Shown here: positions 9,274-17,975 of the stretch, piece by piece
Layout: the number at the start of each line of letters is the position of its first letter
How positions within the stretch are numbered: the stretch's first letter is position 1
Notes under the pieces: model-generated
What the model was told of the DNA's origin: nothing
The model's database searches: none
The model's input: the letters and a program-made list of their open reading frames with translations, nothing else
Made by a program: the position numbers and the translations under genes
Assembly: GCA_903875045.1 (NCBI GenBank)
Contig: CAIQUS010000059.1
Coordinates: forward strand, 1 to 64,000
Length of the DNA: 64,000 bases
From: an uncultured Bacteroidales bacterium
GTDB taxonomy: Bacteria; Bacteroidota; Bacteroidia; Bacteroidales; FEN-979
Reading direction: 5' to 3'

Positions 9274-10481
9274 GTGGCAGGTACTGTTTTTAGGTTTTTA
9301 CTCAATGTCGGCTCCTGCAGGATTTCAATTTCGGTGCCATCTTTGGTTTCGATGTCGGCTGTGCGGCTTACGCTCAAAATAATGCCTAGCGATATACTTG
9401 TGAACCAGATGGATGTTCCACCCATACTTACCAGTGGCAGTGTTTGACCTGTAACCGGGAAAAGGTTTACTGCCACGGCCATGTTGATAAAGGCCTGGAA
9501 AACCAGGCTGAACCCAATTCCGATACTTAGCAGTGAGCCGAAATTTCCCTGGCTGCGGGTCGCAATCCTGATTACCCGGAAAAACAGGATCAGGTAAAGC
9601 AATAAAACGAAACTGCCGCCTACCAGGCCATACTCCTCAATGATGATGGCAAAAATAAAATCGGAATAGGGGTGAGGAAGGAAATTTCGCTGGGTGCTTT
9701 TCCCTGGCGACTTGCCAAGAATGCCGCCCTGTACAATAGCTATTTTAGCCTGGTCAACCTGGTAAGTGGCATCGGGATCAGCCTCCTGTTTATTGATAAA
9801 GTGATCGATGCGGGCGACCCAGGTGGTGCCGCGTGGGAATAATGCAGGAAATGTTTTTGACAGCATAAAAATCATCACAATTCCTATAACACCCAGAATG
9901 GCCAGTGAAACCATGTATTTTAAGCTGATCCTGCCGATGAACATGAGAACAATGCAGGTGACAAATAAAATTGCGGCGGTCGAAAAATTTGCCGGAAGAA
10001 TTAATACAGTAACAGCAATGACCGGGATGATCACCGGCAAAAAGCCTTTGCGAAAATCCTGCACGAGTTCCTGTTTTTTGCTGAGAACTCTTGCCAGGTA
10101 CATGATGAGAAAGAGTTTGGCCACATCTGAACTCTGAAAGGTGAGATTTACGATGGGAACAGTCAGCCAGCGGTTTGCCTCATTCAGGTTTGTTCCTGAA
10201 ACAAGCGTGATAAGCAGCAACGGGATGGTTAGATAGAGGCCGATTTGCGAAATCCGTGAATAATAGGTGTATTTGATCAGGTGGGTAATATACATCAATC
10301 CCAGTCCGAAGAGAAGGATCATGAAATGTTTGAAAAGGTAATATTCTGTATTTCCATGTTGTTTTTTATATGCAAGGGTGCCTGTTGAACTGTAAACAGC
10401 CAGCAATGAAAAAATACACAGGATGACCACAACGATCCAGATCACCTTATCCCCCTTGATATCTTTTGCAACTTTCAGCAT
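9270..10481 (-). CDS. ftsW: SEDS-family lipid II polymerase FtsW
   Basis: A 403-residue polytopic membrane protein with about ten hydrophobic segments. SEDS family markers are present: NEANRWL after the fourth segment, QSSDVAKL with the conserved Asp, and a C-terminal FPVTGQTLPLVSMGGTS motif. FtsW polymerises glycan strands together with FtsI, encoded earlier in the operon. RodA is the alternative, but the dcw position supports FtsW. Confidence 0.94.
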   Translation of the reverse strand: MLKVAKDIKGDKVIWIVVVILCIFSLLAVYSSTGTLAYKKQHGNTEYYLFKHFMILLFGLGLMYITHLIKYTYYSRISQIGLYLTIPLLLITLVSGTNLNEANRWLTVPIVNLTFQSSDVAKLFLIMYLARVLSKKQELVQDFRKGFLPVIIPVIAVTVLILPANFSTAAILFVTCIVLMFIGRISLKYMVSLAILGVIGIVMIFMLSKTFPALFPRGTTWVARIDHFINKQEADPDATYQVDQAKIAIVQGGILGKSPGKSTQRNFLPHPYSDFIFAIIIEEYGLVGGSFVLLLYLILFFRVIRIATRSQGNFGSLLSIGIGFSLVFQAFINMAVAVNLFPVTGQTLPLVSMGGTSIWFTSISLGIILSVSRTADIETKDGTEIEILQEPTLSKNLKTVPAT

Positions 10482-10493
10482 GTGCGTGCAGAC

Positions 10494-11042
10494 TTATAAA
10501 TTTTTAACGGCTTTCCGAAATGCTTCCCCGCGCTGTTCGAAATTGTCAAACAGATCGAAGGACGGGCAGGCGGGTGACAGCAATACCGCATCCCCGTTGT
10601 TGCCCATATAATAGGCCGATTCAACAGCTTCCTCCATGGAAAAAGCATCAGCCATCGGGATATCCAGTTCTTCAAATGCGTCATGAATGCGGGTTGTGTC
10701 CCTGCCAAGGCAGATGATGGATTTTACTTTGGTTCTTACCAGGTGGCGCAGGAAATCATAATTATTTCCACACTCAACACCACCCACGATCCAGATGATC
10801 GGCCTTGTGGTGCTCTCCAGTGCAAACCATGTGGAATTTACGGTCGATGATTTTGAATCATTGATGAACTCCATCCCTTTGATGACTGCAACAATTTCGA
10901 GACGGTGTTCCACTTGTTGCGAACCATAAAAGCTTTCTTTGATATACTCCTTGCGGATTCCCCTGATTTTAGGGGCAATGGAGGCTACCAGTGATTCAAA
11001 TACTGTTGTTTGTCCTTGTTTTGCCAATGCTTCGAATGTCAT
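10494..11042 (-). CDS. murD: Truncated MurD: C-terminal domain of UDP-MurNAc-L-Ala-D-Glu ligase only
   Basis: Only 182 residues, against about 440 for intact MurD. VEHRLEIV, FINDSKSSTVNSTWFAL, WIVGGVECGNNYDF and LLSPACPSFDLFDNFEQRG match the C-terminal Mur-ligase domain; the first ~45 residues (from MTFEALAKQGQ) match the end of the central domain. The N-terminal UDP-binding domain and the central ATPase domain, including GxxGKT, are absent, and there is no room for them: mraY stops 5 nt upstream of the ATG. The frame itself is clean. As encoded it cannot catalyse the ligase reaction. It may be a remnant, a strain-specific deletion, an assembly error, or an accessory domain with the full enzyme elsewhere. 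Confidence 0.9.
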   Translation of the reverse strand: MTFEALAKQGQTTVFESLVASIAPKIRGIRKEYIKESFYGSQQVEHRLEIVAVIKGMEFINDSKSSTVNSTWFALESTTRPIIWIVGGVECGNNYDFLRHLVRTKVKSIICLGRDTTRIHDAFEELDIPMADAFSMEEAVESAYYMGNNGDAVLLSPACPSFDLFDNFEQRGEAFRKAVKNL

Positions 11043-11047
11043 GGTTG

Positions 11048-12301
11048 TTATCTTAGTTTGAGTGTGACAATTGTTAAAACGGCCAGCATGATGCCAACGA
11101 TGAGGAATCTCATCACGATCTTTGACTCATGGTAACCCAGCTTTTGAAAATGGTGATGAAGCGGCGACATCCTGAATATCCTCCGTCCCTCACCAAACTT
11201 GTGTTTTGTGTATTTAAACCAGGTGACCTGCATCACTACAGAAAGGTTTTCAGCCAGAAAAACACCACAGAAAATAGGAATAAGAATCTCTTTACGGATC
11301 ATGATGGCAAAAACGGCAATGATTCCACCCAGGGCCAGGCTTCCGGTATCACCCATGAATACCTGCGCCGGAAACGAGTTATACCAAAGAAATCCGATGC
11401 ATGCCCCCACGAAAGCAGAGATGTAGATAGCCAGCTCGCCGGTATTTGGAATATACATGATATTCAGATAATTGGCGAACACAATGTTGCCAGATACATA
11501 AGCTAGTACGCCCAGTGTCAGCCCGATAATGGCAGAAATCCCGGTTGCGAGCCCATCGAGGCCATCGGTGAGGTTGGCACCGTTGGAAACGGCAATGATG
11601 ATGAAGATCACGATGGGAATAAAAACCAGCCATGTCCATTTCTTAGCCCCATCGCCCATCCAGGAAACAAGTGAGCTATAATCAAACTCATTGTTTTTCA
11701 CAAACGGGATGGTCGTCTTGGTCGATTTAACGGCGGTTTTGGAGAATATTCTGCTTTTATCCGTGGTCGACTCCATTGAGAATACATCTGTGGTGGGAAC
11801 ATAAGCGGTTTGCCTCACCCGTTCGCGGATCACAATACTGTCGCTGAAATACATGGTAAAGCCAACAATCAACCCAATTCCGACCTGCCCGAGAATTTTC
11901 AATTTTCCGGGCAACCCTTTTTTGTCTTTTTTGAACACCTTGATGTAATCATCCAGAAACCCAATCATTCCTAGCCAAACCGTCGCAACCAACACCACGA
12001 TGATGTAGAGGTTGTCCAACCTGGAGAACAGCAGCGATGGTACGAGGATGGCTGCGAGGATAATGAGGCCGCCCATTGTCGGGGTTCCCTGTTTCATATT
12101 CTGCCCTTCCAATCCGAGGTCGCGAACTGTTTCACCAACCTGCTTTCTGCGCAGAAAGTCGATAAGCCGCTTGCCGATGATCATCGAAATGAACAGGGAG
12201 GTGATCAAAGCCGCAGCAGCCCTGAATGAGATGTATTGAAACACACCGGTACCGGGGAGGTCAAATGATTCGTGCAACCACTTAAAAAGACTGTACAACA
12301 T
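11048..12301 (-). CDS. mraY: Phospho-MurNAc-pentapeptide transferase MraY
   Basis: A 417-residue polytopic membrane enzyme that makes lipid I from UDP-MurNAc-pentapeptide and undecaprenyl phosphate. Catalytic motifs are present: GFLDDYIK with the Asp pair, [10 protein letters not shown], and [11 protein letters not shown], plus the C-terminal [11 protein letters not shown] ~70-residue non-membrane insertion follows the third catalytic-region helix ([20 protein letters not shown] and onward), common in Bacteroidota MraY. It lies between murE and the truncated murD. Confidence 0.96.
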   Translation of the reverse strand: MLYSLFKWLHESFDLPGTGVFQYISFRAAAALITSLFISMIIGKRLIDFLRRKQVGETVRDLGLEGQNMKQGTPTMGGLIILAAILVPSLLFSRLDNLYIIVVLVATVWLGMIGFLDDYIKVFKKDKKGLPGKLKILGQVGIGLIVGFTMYFSDSIVIRERVRQTAYVPTTDVFSMESTTDKSRIFSKTAVKSTKTTIPFVKNNEFDYSSLVSWMGDGAKKWTWLVFIPIVIFIIIAVSNGANLTDGLDGLATGISAIIGLTLGVLAYVSGNIVFANYLNIMYIPNTGELAIYISAFVGACIGFLWYNSFPAQVFMGDTGSLALGGIIAVFAIMIRKEILIPIFCGVFLAENLSVVMQVTWFKYTKHKFGEGRRIFRMSPLHHHFQKLGYHESKIVMRFLIVGIMLAVLTIVTLKLR

Positions 12302-12305
12302 AGGC

Positions 12306-13778
12306 TTAAGGTTTAACTATGCTATCGTTCCCGAAAATTTCATTCAGCACCTCTTTGTCGTCGAAATGGTGCCTTATTCCCTTGATCTCCTGGTAGTTTT
12401 CATGCCCTTTCCCGGCAACAAGAATGATATCGCCGGGTCTGGCGAGCGCACAGGCCGTTTTTATTGCTTCCAGCCGGTTGACAATGACCAGTACTTTTTT
12501 TGCCTGATGAAGTTCTACACCCGATTTCATTTCAGCCAGGATGGCTTCAGGTTCTTCATTGCGCGGATTATCGGAGGTAAGGATGACCCGGTCGCTGAGA
12601 TTGGCTGCAATCTTGGCCATGACAGGCCGTTTCGTGGCATCCCGGTTTCCACCTGCCCCCACCACAGTGATCAGCTGTTCATTGTGTTCACGTATTTCAT
12701 TGATCGTTTCCAGTACATTTTTCAGGGCATCTGGTGTATGGGCATAATCCACAATACCGGTAATTCTGTCCGGTGAAATAACATAATTAAACCGGCCGGC
12801 AACAGGCTCCATCCGGCTGAGCAATGTGAGCACCTCTGTTTTATCCTGTCCGAGCAATACGGATGCAGCATACACGGTGAGCAGGTTATAGGCGTTAAAA
12901 GTTCCGATGAGTTTAAACCAAACCTCCTGTCCGTCAATATTAAGATGTATCCCATGGAACTGGTTTTCGATGATTTTGCAGCGAAAATCGGCCATGGCCT
13001 GCAGACTGAGGGTGTATTTAGCCGCCAGCGTATTTTGGATCATCACCTTGCCATTTTTGTCATCCTTGTTGATCAGGGCAAAAGCGGTTGCAGGCAGGTG
13101 ATCGAAAAACGATTTCTTGGCATGTAGGTAAGCATCAAAAGTTTTGTGATAATCGAGATGGTCGTGGGTAAGGTTGGTGAAAATTCCCCCGGCGAAGGTA
13201 AGTCCCGCAATCCTTTGCTGGTCAACGGCATGCGACGAGACCTCCATGAAACAATATTCACAGCCCTCCCTGACCATCCTGGCAAGCAATTCATTGAGTT
13301 GTATTGGATCGGGGGTGGTATGTGTTGCAGGTACTTCAACCTGATTGATCTTATTCTGAATGGTCGAGATCAGCCCGGTGCTGTAGCCAAGTTCGTAAAA
13401 TACCTGGTGCAGCAGTGTGACCGATGTGGTTTTTCCGTTGGTTCCGGTTAAACCGATCAGTTTTAGCTTTCCAGATGGATCTCCGTAGAATTTTGAGGTC
13501 ATCACCCCTAACGCCATGTTGCTTTTTGCAACCACTACGAAGGTGGTACCAGCCGGAATGGTTGCCGGAATTTGTTCGCAAACGATCGCTGTTGCACCTT
13601 TTTCAATGGCTGTTTCGATAAATGAATGTCCATCGGAAGTGGTTCCGGGAACTGCAAAAAACAGATTTCCCGGCATCACTTTTCGTGAATCGAAATGTAC
13701 ACCACTGATGGGTATGTCTGTACTTCCGGTTATTCCGGTGATGGAGAAACTGCCGATGATATCCTTTAACAGCATCAT
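12306..13778 (-). CDS. murE: UDP-MurNAc-tripeptide synthetase MurE
   Basis: A 490-residue three-domain Mur ligase. The ATP loop [11 protein letters not shown] lies near residue 113 and SHAVDQQR in the central domain. DNPR near residue 404 is the motif associated with meso-diaminopimelate as the added residue, so the peptidoglycan is predicted to be of the mDAP type. It overlaps the end of ftsI by 4 bp and precedes mraY by 4 nt. All three domains are present, unlike MurD two genes on. Confidence 0.95.
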   Translation of the reverse strand: MMLLKDIIGSFSITGITGSTDIPISGVHFDSRKVMPGNLFFAVPGTTSDGHSFIETAIEKGATAIVCEQIPATIPAGTTFVVVAKSNMALGVMTSKFYGDPSGKLKLIGLTGTNGKTTSVTLLHQVFYELGYSTGLISTIQNKINQVEVPATHTTPDPIQLNELLARMVREGCEYCFMEVSSHAVDQQRIAGLTFAGGIFTNLTHDHLDYHKTFDAYLHAKKSFFDHLPATAFALINKDDKNGKVMIQNTLAAKYTLSLQAMADFRCKIIENQFHGIHLNIDGQEVWFKLIGTFNAYNLLTVYAASVLLGQDKTEVLTLLSRMEPVAGRFNYVISPDRITGIVDYAHTPDALKNVLETINEIREHNEQLITVVGAGGNRDATKRPVMAKIAANLSDRVILTSDNPRNEEPEAILAEMKSGVELHQAKKVLVIVNRLEAIKTACALARPGDIILVAGKGHENYQEIKGIRHHFDDKEVLNEIFGNDSIVKP

Positions 13779-15922
13779 GCCTGGGTTTTAGGTTTATCCT
13801 GTTTAAGCTTCAACTCGATGACCACGGGCATCCCTTTATATATTGTAAATCCGGGGTTAATGGATTGTTTGATGACAGTGCCTTTGCCATTGACAAGTAC
13901 GTTGAGCCCTTGTTGCTCAAGTAGATATAGCGCATCTTTTAATCCCATGCCACAGACATCGGGCATGGTTCCTTTTGTCACACGGGCAGATGCCAGAACA
14001 ATGTTACCGGAAGATGCTTCAGGGCGGGCCCATGTGGATGACCCGCTTTCCGGGCGGGCATTCATGTTAAGGATAGAAAAGGCATCTGATAAATCTTTCG
14101 TTTGCCCCGACTGGGCAAATGGCAGGGGTGAAGAGGCTGTATCAACAGGCAACGGAATCATGATATCGGGGCGTATGGCATACAATTTATCCGATAACTC
14201 ACGAAAAACCGGCGCTGCAACAGCTCCACCGTAGTATTTTCCTTTCCTGGGGTTGACAATCACCACGATGAGGGAATATTTGGGATTGTCGGCAGGGAAA
14301 TATCCGACAAACGAGCCTTTGTACTGGACTTGTTTGGTTCCCTGGCGATATCCTTTATTACCGGCCGCGATCTGGCAGGTGCCGGTTTTTCCTGCAATTT
14401 TATAATCTGGTGATTTAATACTGGCCCCGGTGCCCTCTTCCACAACACCTTCGAGCATCTTTCTGGCTTGTTGGATGGCCCATGGCGTTACAATCTGAGG
14501 ATTGATCACCACGGGGTTGAACCGCTGGACCAACTGGCCATTCTTACGAATTTCACGAACAAAAAGAGGTTTTACCATTACCCCATTATTGGCCACGGCA
14601 TTGTAGAGGGCAAGAAGGTGAATGGGCGCCAGAGAAATTTCATAACCAATTGACATCCATGGTAATGAAAGTGCCGACCAGTATTTGCTTTTCGTGGTTT
14701 TAATGTATGGCCTGCCTTCACCTGCGATCTGCAGACCCAGCGGGCGGTTGATACCAATGCGGTAAAGGCCGTCGATGAATCTTTGTGCAGAATCTGCATA
14801 CGCGGAATAGACCATTCTGGAGGTGCCTACATTCGATGATTTTTCGAACACCTGCAGGGCTGGGATAACCCCGATGCCCCGATGAGAATCCTCCATCTTA
14901 CGGCCAGAAAAAAAAGTTATTCCTCCGGAACAGTTGACCGGTGTAGTCAGATCAATCTTCCTGTCATTCAGTGCTACAAGAAACGATGCCAGTTTAAATG
15001 TTGAACCGGTTTCCTGGCTTTCGCCGATGGCATAGTTGAAAATTTCTTCGTATGTCCCTTTTTTTGTGAGTCCGAGGTTGGCCATGGCACGCAGGTAGCC
15101 TGTTTTTACCTCCATCAGGATTACACAGCCATGATCGGCGCTGTCGGCAATAAGTTCTTTGCGCAGGGATGCTTCTGCCAGGTCCTGGAGGTTCACATCA
15201 AGAGTGGTGATGATGTCATTTCCGTTTTGTGGTTCTATCGTGCTTTCGGGATCTATCGGTACCCAGGCGGTCGCACCAACACGCCTCATGAGGCGCTGCC
15301 CGTTGACACCCTCCAGGTTTTTTGTAAATGAGCCCTCAAGCCCCACGAACACTTTGTTTGCTCCTTCTCCGCTTTCGTAACCGATGATGCGCCTGGCCAG
15401 TGATTTGTAGGGGAGTTCCCGCTGGTATTGTGCAATGACAATCAGGCCACCTTTGAATTGCCCACGCCTGAAAATAGGAAAATGTCTCATTTTATTCAGA
15501 TCGGGATAGGTGACATCCCGTTGAATGAGCAAATACCTGCTTTTGTTTCTTCTGCCATCCCAAAGCATGTCTTTATAGGCAGATGGCGTATGGTCCTTGA
15601 ACAAATTTGAAAGACAAATCGACAAGGAATCAACATTCCGGCTGAACACCGCATCGGTAATGGAGTCGGTCATCACATCCATGCGGACTTCAAAAATGGG
15701 GATGGATACAGCAAGCAGGCTTCCGTCATCGGCAAGGATGTTGCCACGGATCGCCTCCATCTCAAACAGGTGGATCTCCTGTTTTTTGGCCATCTCCATG
15801 AATTCTTTTTTTTCAAATTGCTGAATCATCACCACGCGTGCAATGATCAGCAACCCGAATAGCAGCACACCCAGGTAAACCAGGTAAACACGGATCAATA
15901 TGCCTTTCTTGATCTCTTTCAT
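13775..15922 (-). CDS. ftsI: Division-specific penicillin-binding protein (FtsI/PBP3 class B) with PASTA domain
   Basis: A 715-residue transpeptidase: N-terminal transmembrane segment (about residues 10-30), dimerisation domain, then the penicillin-binding fold with the active-site STFK near residue 306, SSN, and KTGT near residue 515. A C-terminal PASTA domain (MPDVCGMGLKDALYLLEQQG to VVIELK) is typical of Bacteroidota and Gram-positive FtsI-like proteins. It acts with FtsW in septal peptidoglycan synthesis. Confidence 0.94.
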   Translation of the reverse strand: MKEIKKGILIRVYLVYLGVLLFGLLIIARVVMIQQFEKKEFMEMAKKQEIHLFEMEAIRGNILADDGSLLAVSIPIFEVRMDVMTDSITDAVFSRNVDSLSICLSNLFKDHTPSAYKDMLWDGRRNKSRYLLIQRDVTYPDLNKMRHFPIFRRGQFKGGLIVIAQYQRELPYKSLARRIIGYESGEGANKVFVGLEGSFTKNLEGVNGQRLMRRVGATAWVPIDPESTIEPQNGNDIITTLDVNLQDLAEASLRKELIADSADHGCVILMEVKTGYLRAMANLGLTKKGTYEEIFNYAIGESQETGSTFKLASFLVALNDRKIDLTTPVNCSGGITFFSGRKMEDSHRGIGVIPALQVFEKSSNVGTSRMVYSAYADSAQRFIDGLYRIGINRPLGLQIAGEGRPYIKTTKSKYWSALSLPWMSIGYEISLAPIHLLALYNAVANNGVMVKPLFVREIRKNGQLVQRFNPVVINPQIVTPWAIQQARKMLEGVVEEGTGASIKSPDYKIAGKTGTCQIAAGNKGYRQGTKQVQYKGSFVGYFPADNPKYSLIVVIVNPRKGKYYGGAVAAPVFRELSDKLYAIRPDIMIPLPVDTASSPLPFAQSGQTKDLSDAFSILNMNARPESGSSTWARPEASSGNIVLASARVTKGTMPDVCGMGLKDALYLLEQQGLNVLVNGKGTVIKQSINPGFTIYKGMPVVIELKLKQDKPKTQA

Positions 15923-15926
15923 TGTC

Positions 15927-16412
15927 TCACGGTTTCTTTTTTTGAAGTGAATCGCCCGAATAAAGAATTTTATATGGTGGCATTTTAGCTTCCTTCAAAC
16001 CCTGGTTCAGTGCCCGTTTTGAGATTTCCGACTGGCGCCCCTGGAACATCAGGATCGATTTTGTGGTGATATATTCGTAGCGCAGTTCCTTCAGCTCTTT
16101 TTTTGTCCGTTCAATGGCGGAGAACTTTTTTTCAGTATAGTAAGTGTTGGCAATGTAAACCATGGCAAGGAGGGCTACATAAAGGATATAACTGAGGTTG
16201 CCGGTTACCCATTCCCTCGAAAGGTAGTCGCCCCCCAGGAATTCCTGGACAGCCTTACGGCTTTTATTGGTTTTCTTTACGGCTTTTACCGGTTCATTGA
16301 CCGGCCCGGCTGCATCAAAACCACGATCCGCTTCCACCGTGGAATCCGGTGCAGGAGGATCTTTCAAACCATGTGACGGATCGTTATATTTCAGGTTTTC
16401 TTTCACCATCAT
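15927..16412 (-). CDS. FtsL-like division protein
   Basis: A 161-residue bitopic protein: a ~75-residue charged cytoplasmic part, one transmembrane segment (about residues 75-92, LSYILYVALLAMVYIANTYY), then a short periplasmic helix predicted to form a coiled coil (EKKFSAIERTKKELKELRYEY). This topology and the slot between rsmH and ftsI match FtsL, although sequence conservation is too low to prove it. Its first codon overlaps the rsmH stop by 4 bp. Confidence 0.75.
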   Translation of the reverse strand: MMVKENLKYNDPSHGLKDPPAPDSTVEADRGFDAAGPVNEPVKAVKKTNKSRKAVQEFLGGDYLSREWVTGNLSYILYVALLAMVYIANTYYTEKKFSAIERTKKELKELRYEYITTKSILMFQGRQSEISKRALNQGLKEAKMPPYKILYSGDSLQKKKP

Positions 16413-17314
16413 ATTTTTTCAGCAACCCGTAATTTTGCACTGCGGGAACGGTTGTTTTCTTCAATTTCTTTTTCTGTCGGAACAATGGCTTTGCGGGTAA
16501 TTACCTTCAATGGGGCAAGCACATTGCCATAAAAATCTTTTTCGATGGTGCCCTCAAAATTCCCGGAACGGAAATAATTTTTCACCAGTTTGTCTTCCAG
16601 GGAATGATAGGCGATCACAACCAATCTCCCTCCCGGTTTTAAAGCTTGTGTGGCCTGTTTCAGGAATTCACGCAAAGATTCTATCTCCTGGTTCACTTCA
16701 ATGCGCAAAGCCTGAAAGATCTGTGCCTGGTACTTGAATTCTTTGCCACGTTCGGCGCAGGTATTTGCTATTTCCTTGAGACTGCCGGTTGTTTCAACCG
16801 GACGGATCTTCCGTGCCTCAACAATCCGTGATGCCAGCTTTCTTGCATTCCTGATTTCACCATAGGCAAAGAAAAGGTCAGACAAACTCTCCTCACTATA
16901 ATAATTCACGATTTCCTTTGCTGTTTGCTTCTTTTTCTGATCCATACGCATGTCGAGCATTCCATCGAATCTTGTTGAAAACCCCCGCTCAGGCTGATCG
17001 ATCTGGTGTGAGGAGATACCGAGATCGGCCAGGATTCCATCAACCGGTGATGCATGGTGTAGTTTTAAAAAATTTCGCAGAAAACGAAAGTTGTTGTTTA
17101 CCATGATCAATCGGGTATCGTCGATCCTGTTTCTGATTGCTTCTTCGTCCTGGTCAAATGCAACCAGTCTCCCGCCCTCCATTTGATGCAGAATGGCTTT
17201 TGCATGCCCGCCACCTCCATAAGTGGCATCCACATAAATACCTCCGGGCCTTATTGCCAGGGCTTCAATGCTTTCCTCAAGTAGAACACTTTTATGATAT
17301 ATCATCGCCGGCAT
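16409..17314 (-). CDS. rsmH: 16S rRNA m4C1402 methyltransferase RsmH (MraW)
   Basis: A 301-residue SAM-dependent enzyme that N4-methylates C1402 of 16S rRNA. It shows YHKSVLLEES at the start, the SAM loop VDATYGGGGHAKAIL, GILADLGISSHQID, ERGFSTRFDG and the C-terminal AYHSLEDKLVKNYFR. The start may be here or at the ATG 9 nt further in (MIYHKS); both overlap the end of mraZ, as is common for this pair. Confidence 0.96.
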   Translation of the reverse strand: MPAMIYHKSVLLEESIEALAIRPGGIYVDATYGGGGHAKAILHQMEGGRLVAFDQDEEAIRNRIDDTRLIMVNNNFRFLRNFLKLHHASPVDGILADLGISSHQIDQPERGFSTRFDGMLDMRMDQKKKQTAKEIVNYYSEESLSDLFFAYGEIRNARKLASRIVEARKIRPVETTGSLKEIANTCAERGKEFKYQAQIFQALRIEVNQEIESLREFLKQATQALKPGGRLVVIAYHSLEDKLVKNYFRSGNFEGTIEKDFYGNVLAPLKVITRKAIVPTEKEIEENNRSRSAKLRVAEKI

Positions 17315-17774
17315 TGCTAGTATTTGAGTTTCCCATTACCTTTTCAGCCAGCTGTGCAAAATCATCTGGTTCATTGGAAACCAGATCCATATAGGTTTTC
17401 TTGTTCCACACTTCAATTCTGTCGGAATAGGCAAATAAAACAATATCCTTATCAATTGAGGCATAGTCAAGTAACGGTTTTGGCAGGAGCAACCTGTTCT
17501 GGTTGTCGAGTGAAAGCGGGGTTGCGCCATTGTTGAAAGCCCGGACAAACTTTCTGTGATCTTTGACAAACAGGTTAAGTTTATTCATTTTGGCAATGGT
17601 CTCATCCCATACATTCTGAGGATAGAGCACCAGACAACCTTCAAAGCCCCGGTTGATGACAAACTTGTCATGGGCTTCCGGACTGATCTGTTTTTTCAGT
17701 GCAGCCGGAAGGATGATGCGGCTTTTCTCATCAAGCCGGCATTCAAATTCACCGATTAAGTTTGTTGTTGGCAC
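17292..17774 (-). CDS. mraZ: MraZ transcriptional regulator / division cluster protein
   Basis: About 160 residues. It carries two copies of the MraZ DxxxR motif: ECRLDEKSRIILPAALKKQ and LDNQNRLLLPKPLLDYA. MraZ forms a ring-shaped oligomer and represses its own dcw operon in studied species. The GTG at 17774 is chosen as start because the protein then begins VPTTNLIGEFEC, matching the usual MraZ N-terminus, with AGAG just before it. The longer frame to 17828 would run through the operator boxes. Confidence 0.92.
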   Translation of the reverse strand: MPTTNLIGEFECRLDEKSRIILPAALKKQISPEAHDKFVINRGFEGCLVLYPQNVWDETIAKMNKLNLFVKDHRKFVRAFNNGATPLSLDNQNRLLLPKPLLDYASIDKDIVLFAYSDRIEVWNKKTYMDLVSNEPDDFAQLAEKVMGNSNTSNAGDDIS

Positions 17775-17811
17775 CTCTCTTTTTTTCGACTGTAAATATA
17801 TACAGAAATCC

Positions 17812-17836
17812 TCCACATTTCCCCACATTTTCCCAC
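17812..17836 (-). promoter_or_regulatory. MraZ operator: three GTGGG-type boxes spaced 10 bp
   Basis: On the minus strand GTGGG, GTGGG and GTGGA occur with exactly 5 nt between them (17832-17836, 17822-17826, 17812-17816), 38-62 bp upstream of the mraZ GTG. This matches the known MraZ target of TGGGN repeats at one helical turn, so the dcw operon is probably autoregulated here. Confidence 0.85.
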
Positions 17837-17975
17837 TGTTGATAACTTTTTTTCTAAAAGGATATTATGATGCCCCATGGAAATAGTTTTTCCGGGACGC
17901 CAAAAGAGGGCAAAACGATAGCGTTTACGCAGGATTTCTGTGAAAATCAGTGGGGAATCGTGGATTCAGACTTGA

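Noticed and set aside
10494-11048. Frameshift rather than deletion in murD
   Set aside because: Only 5 nt separate the mraY stop from the murD fragment start, so no N-terminal coding sequence exists in another frame.
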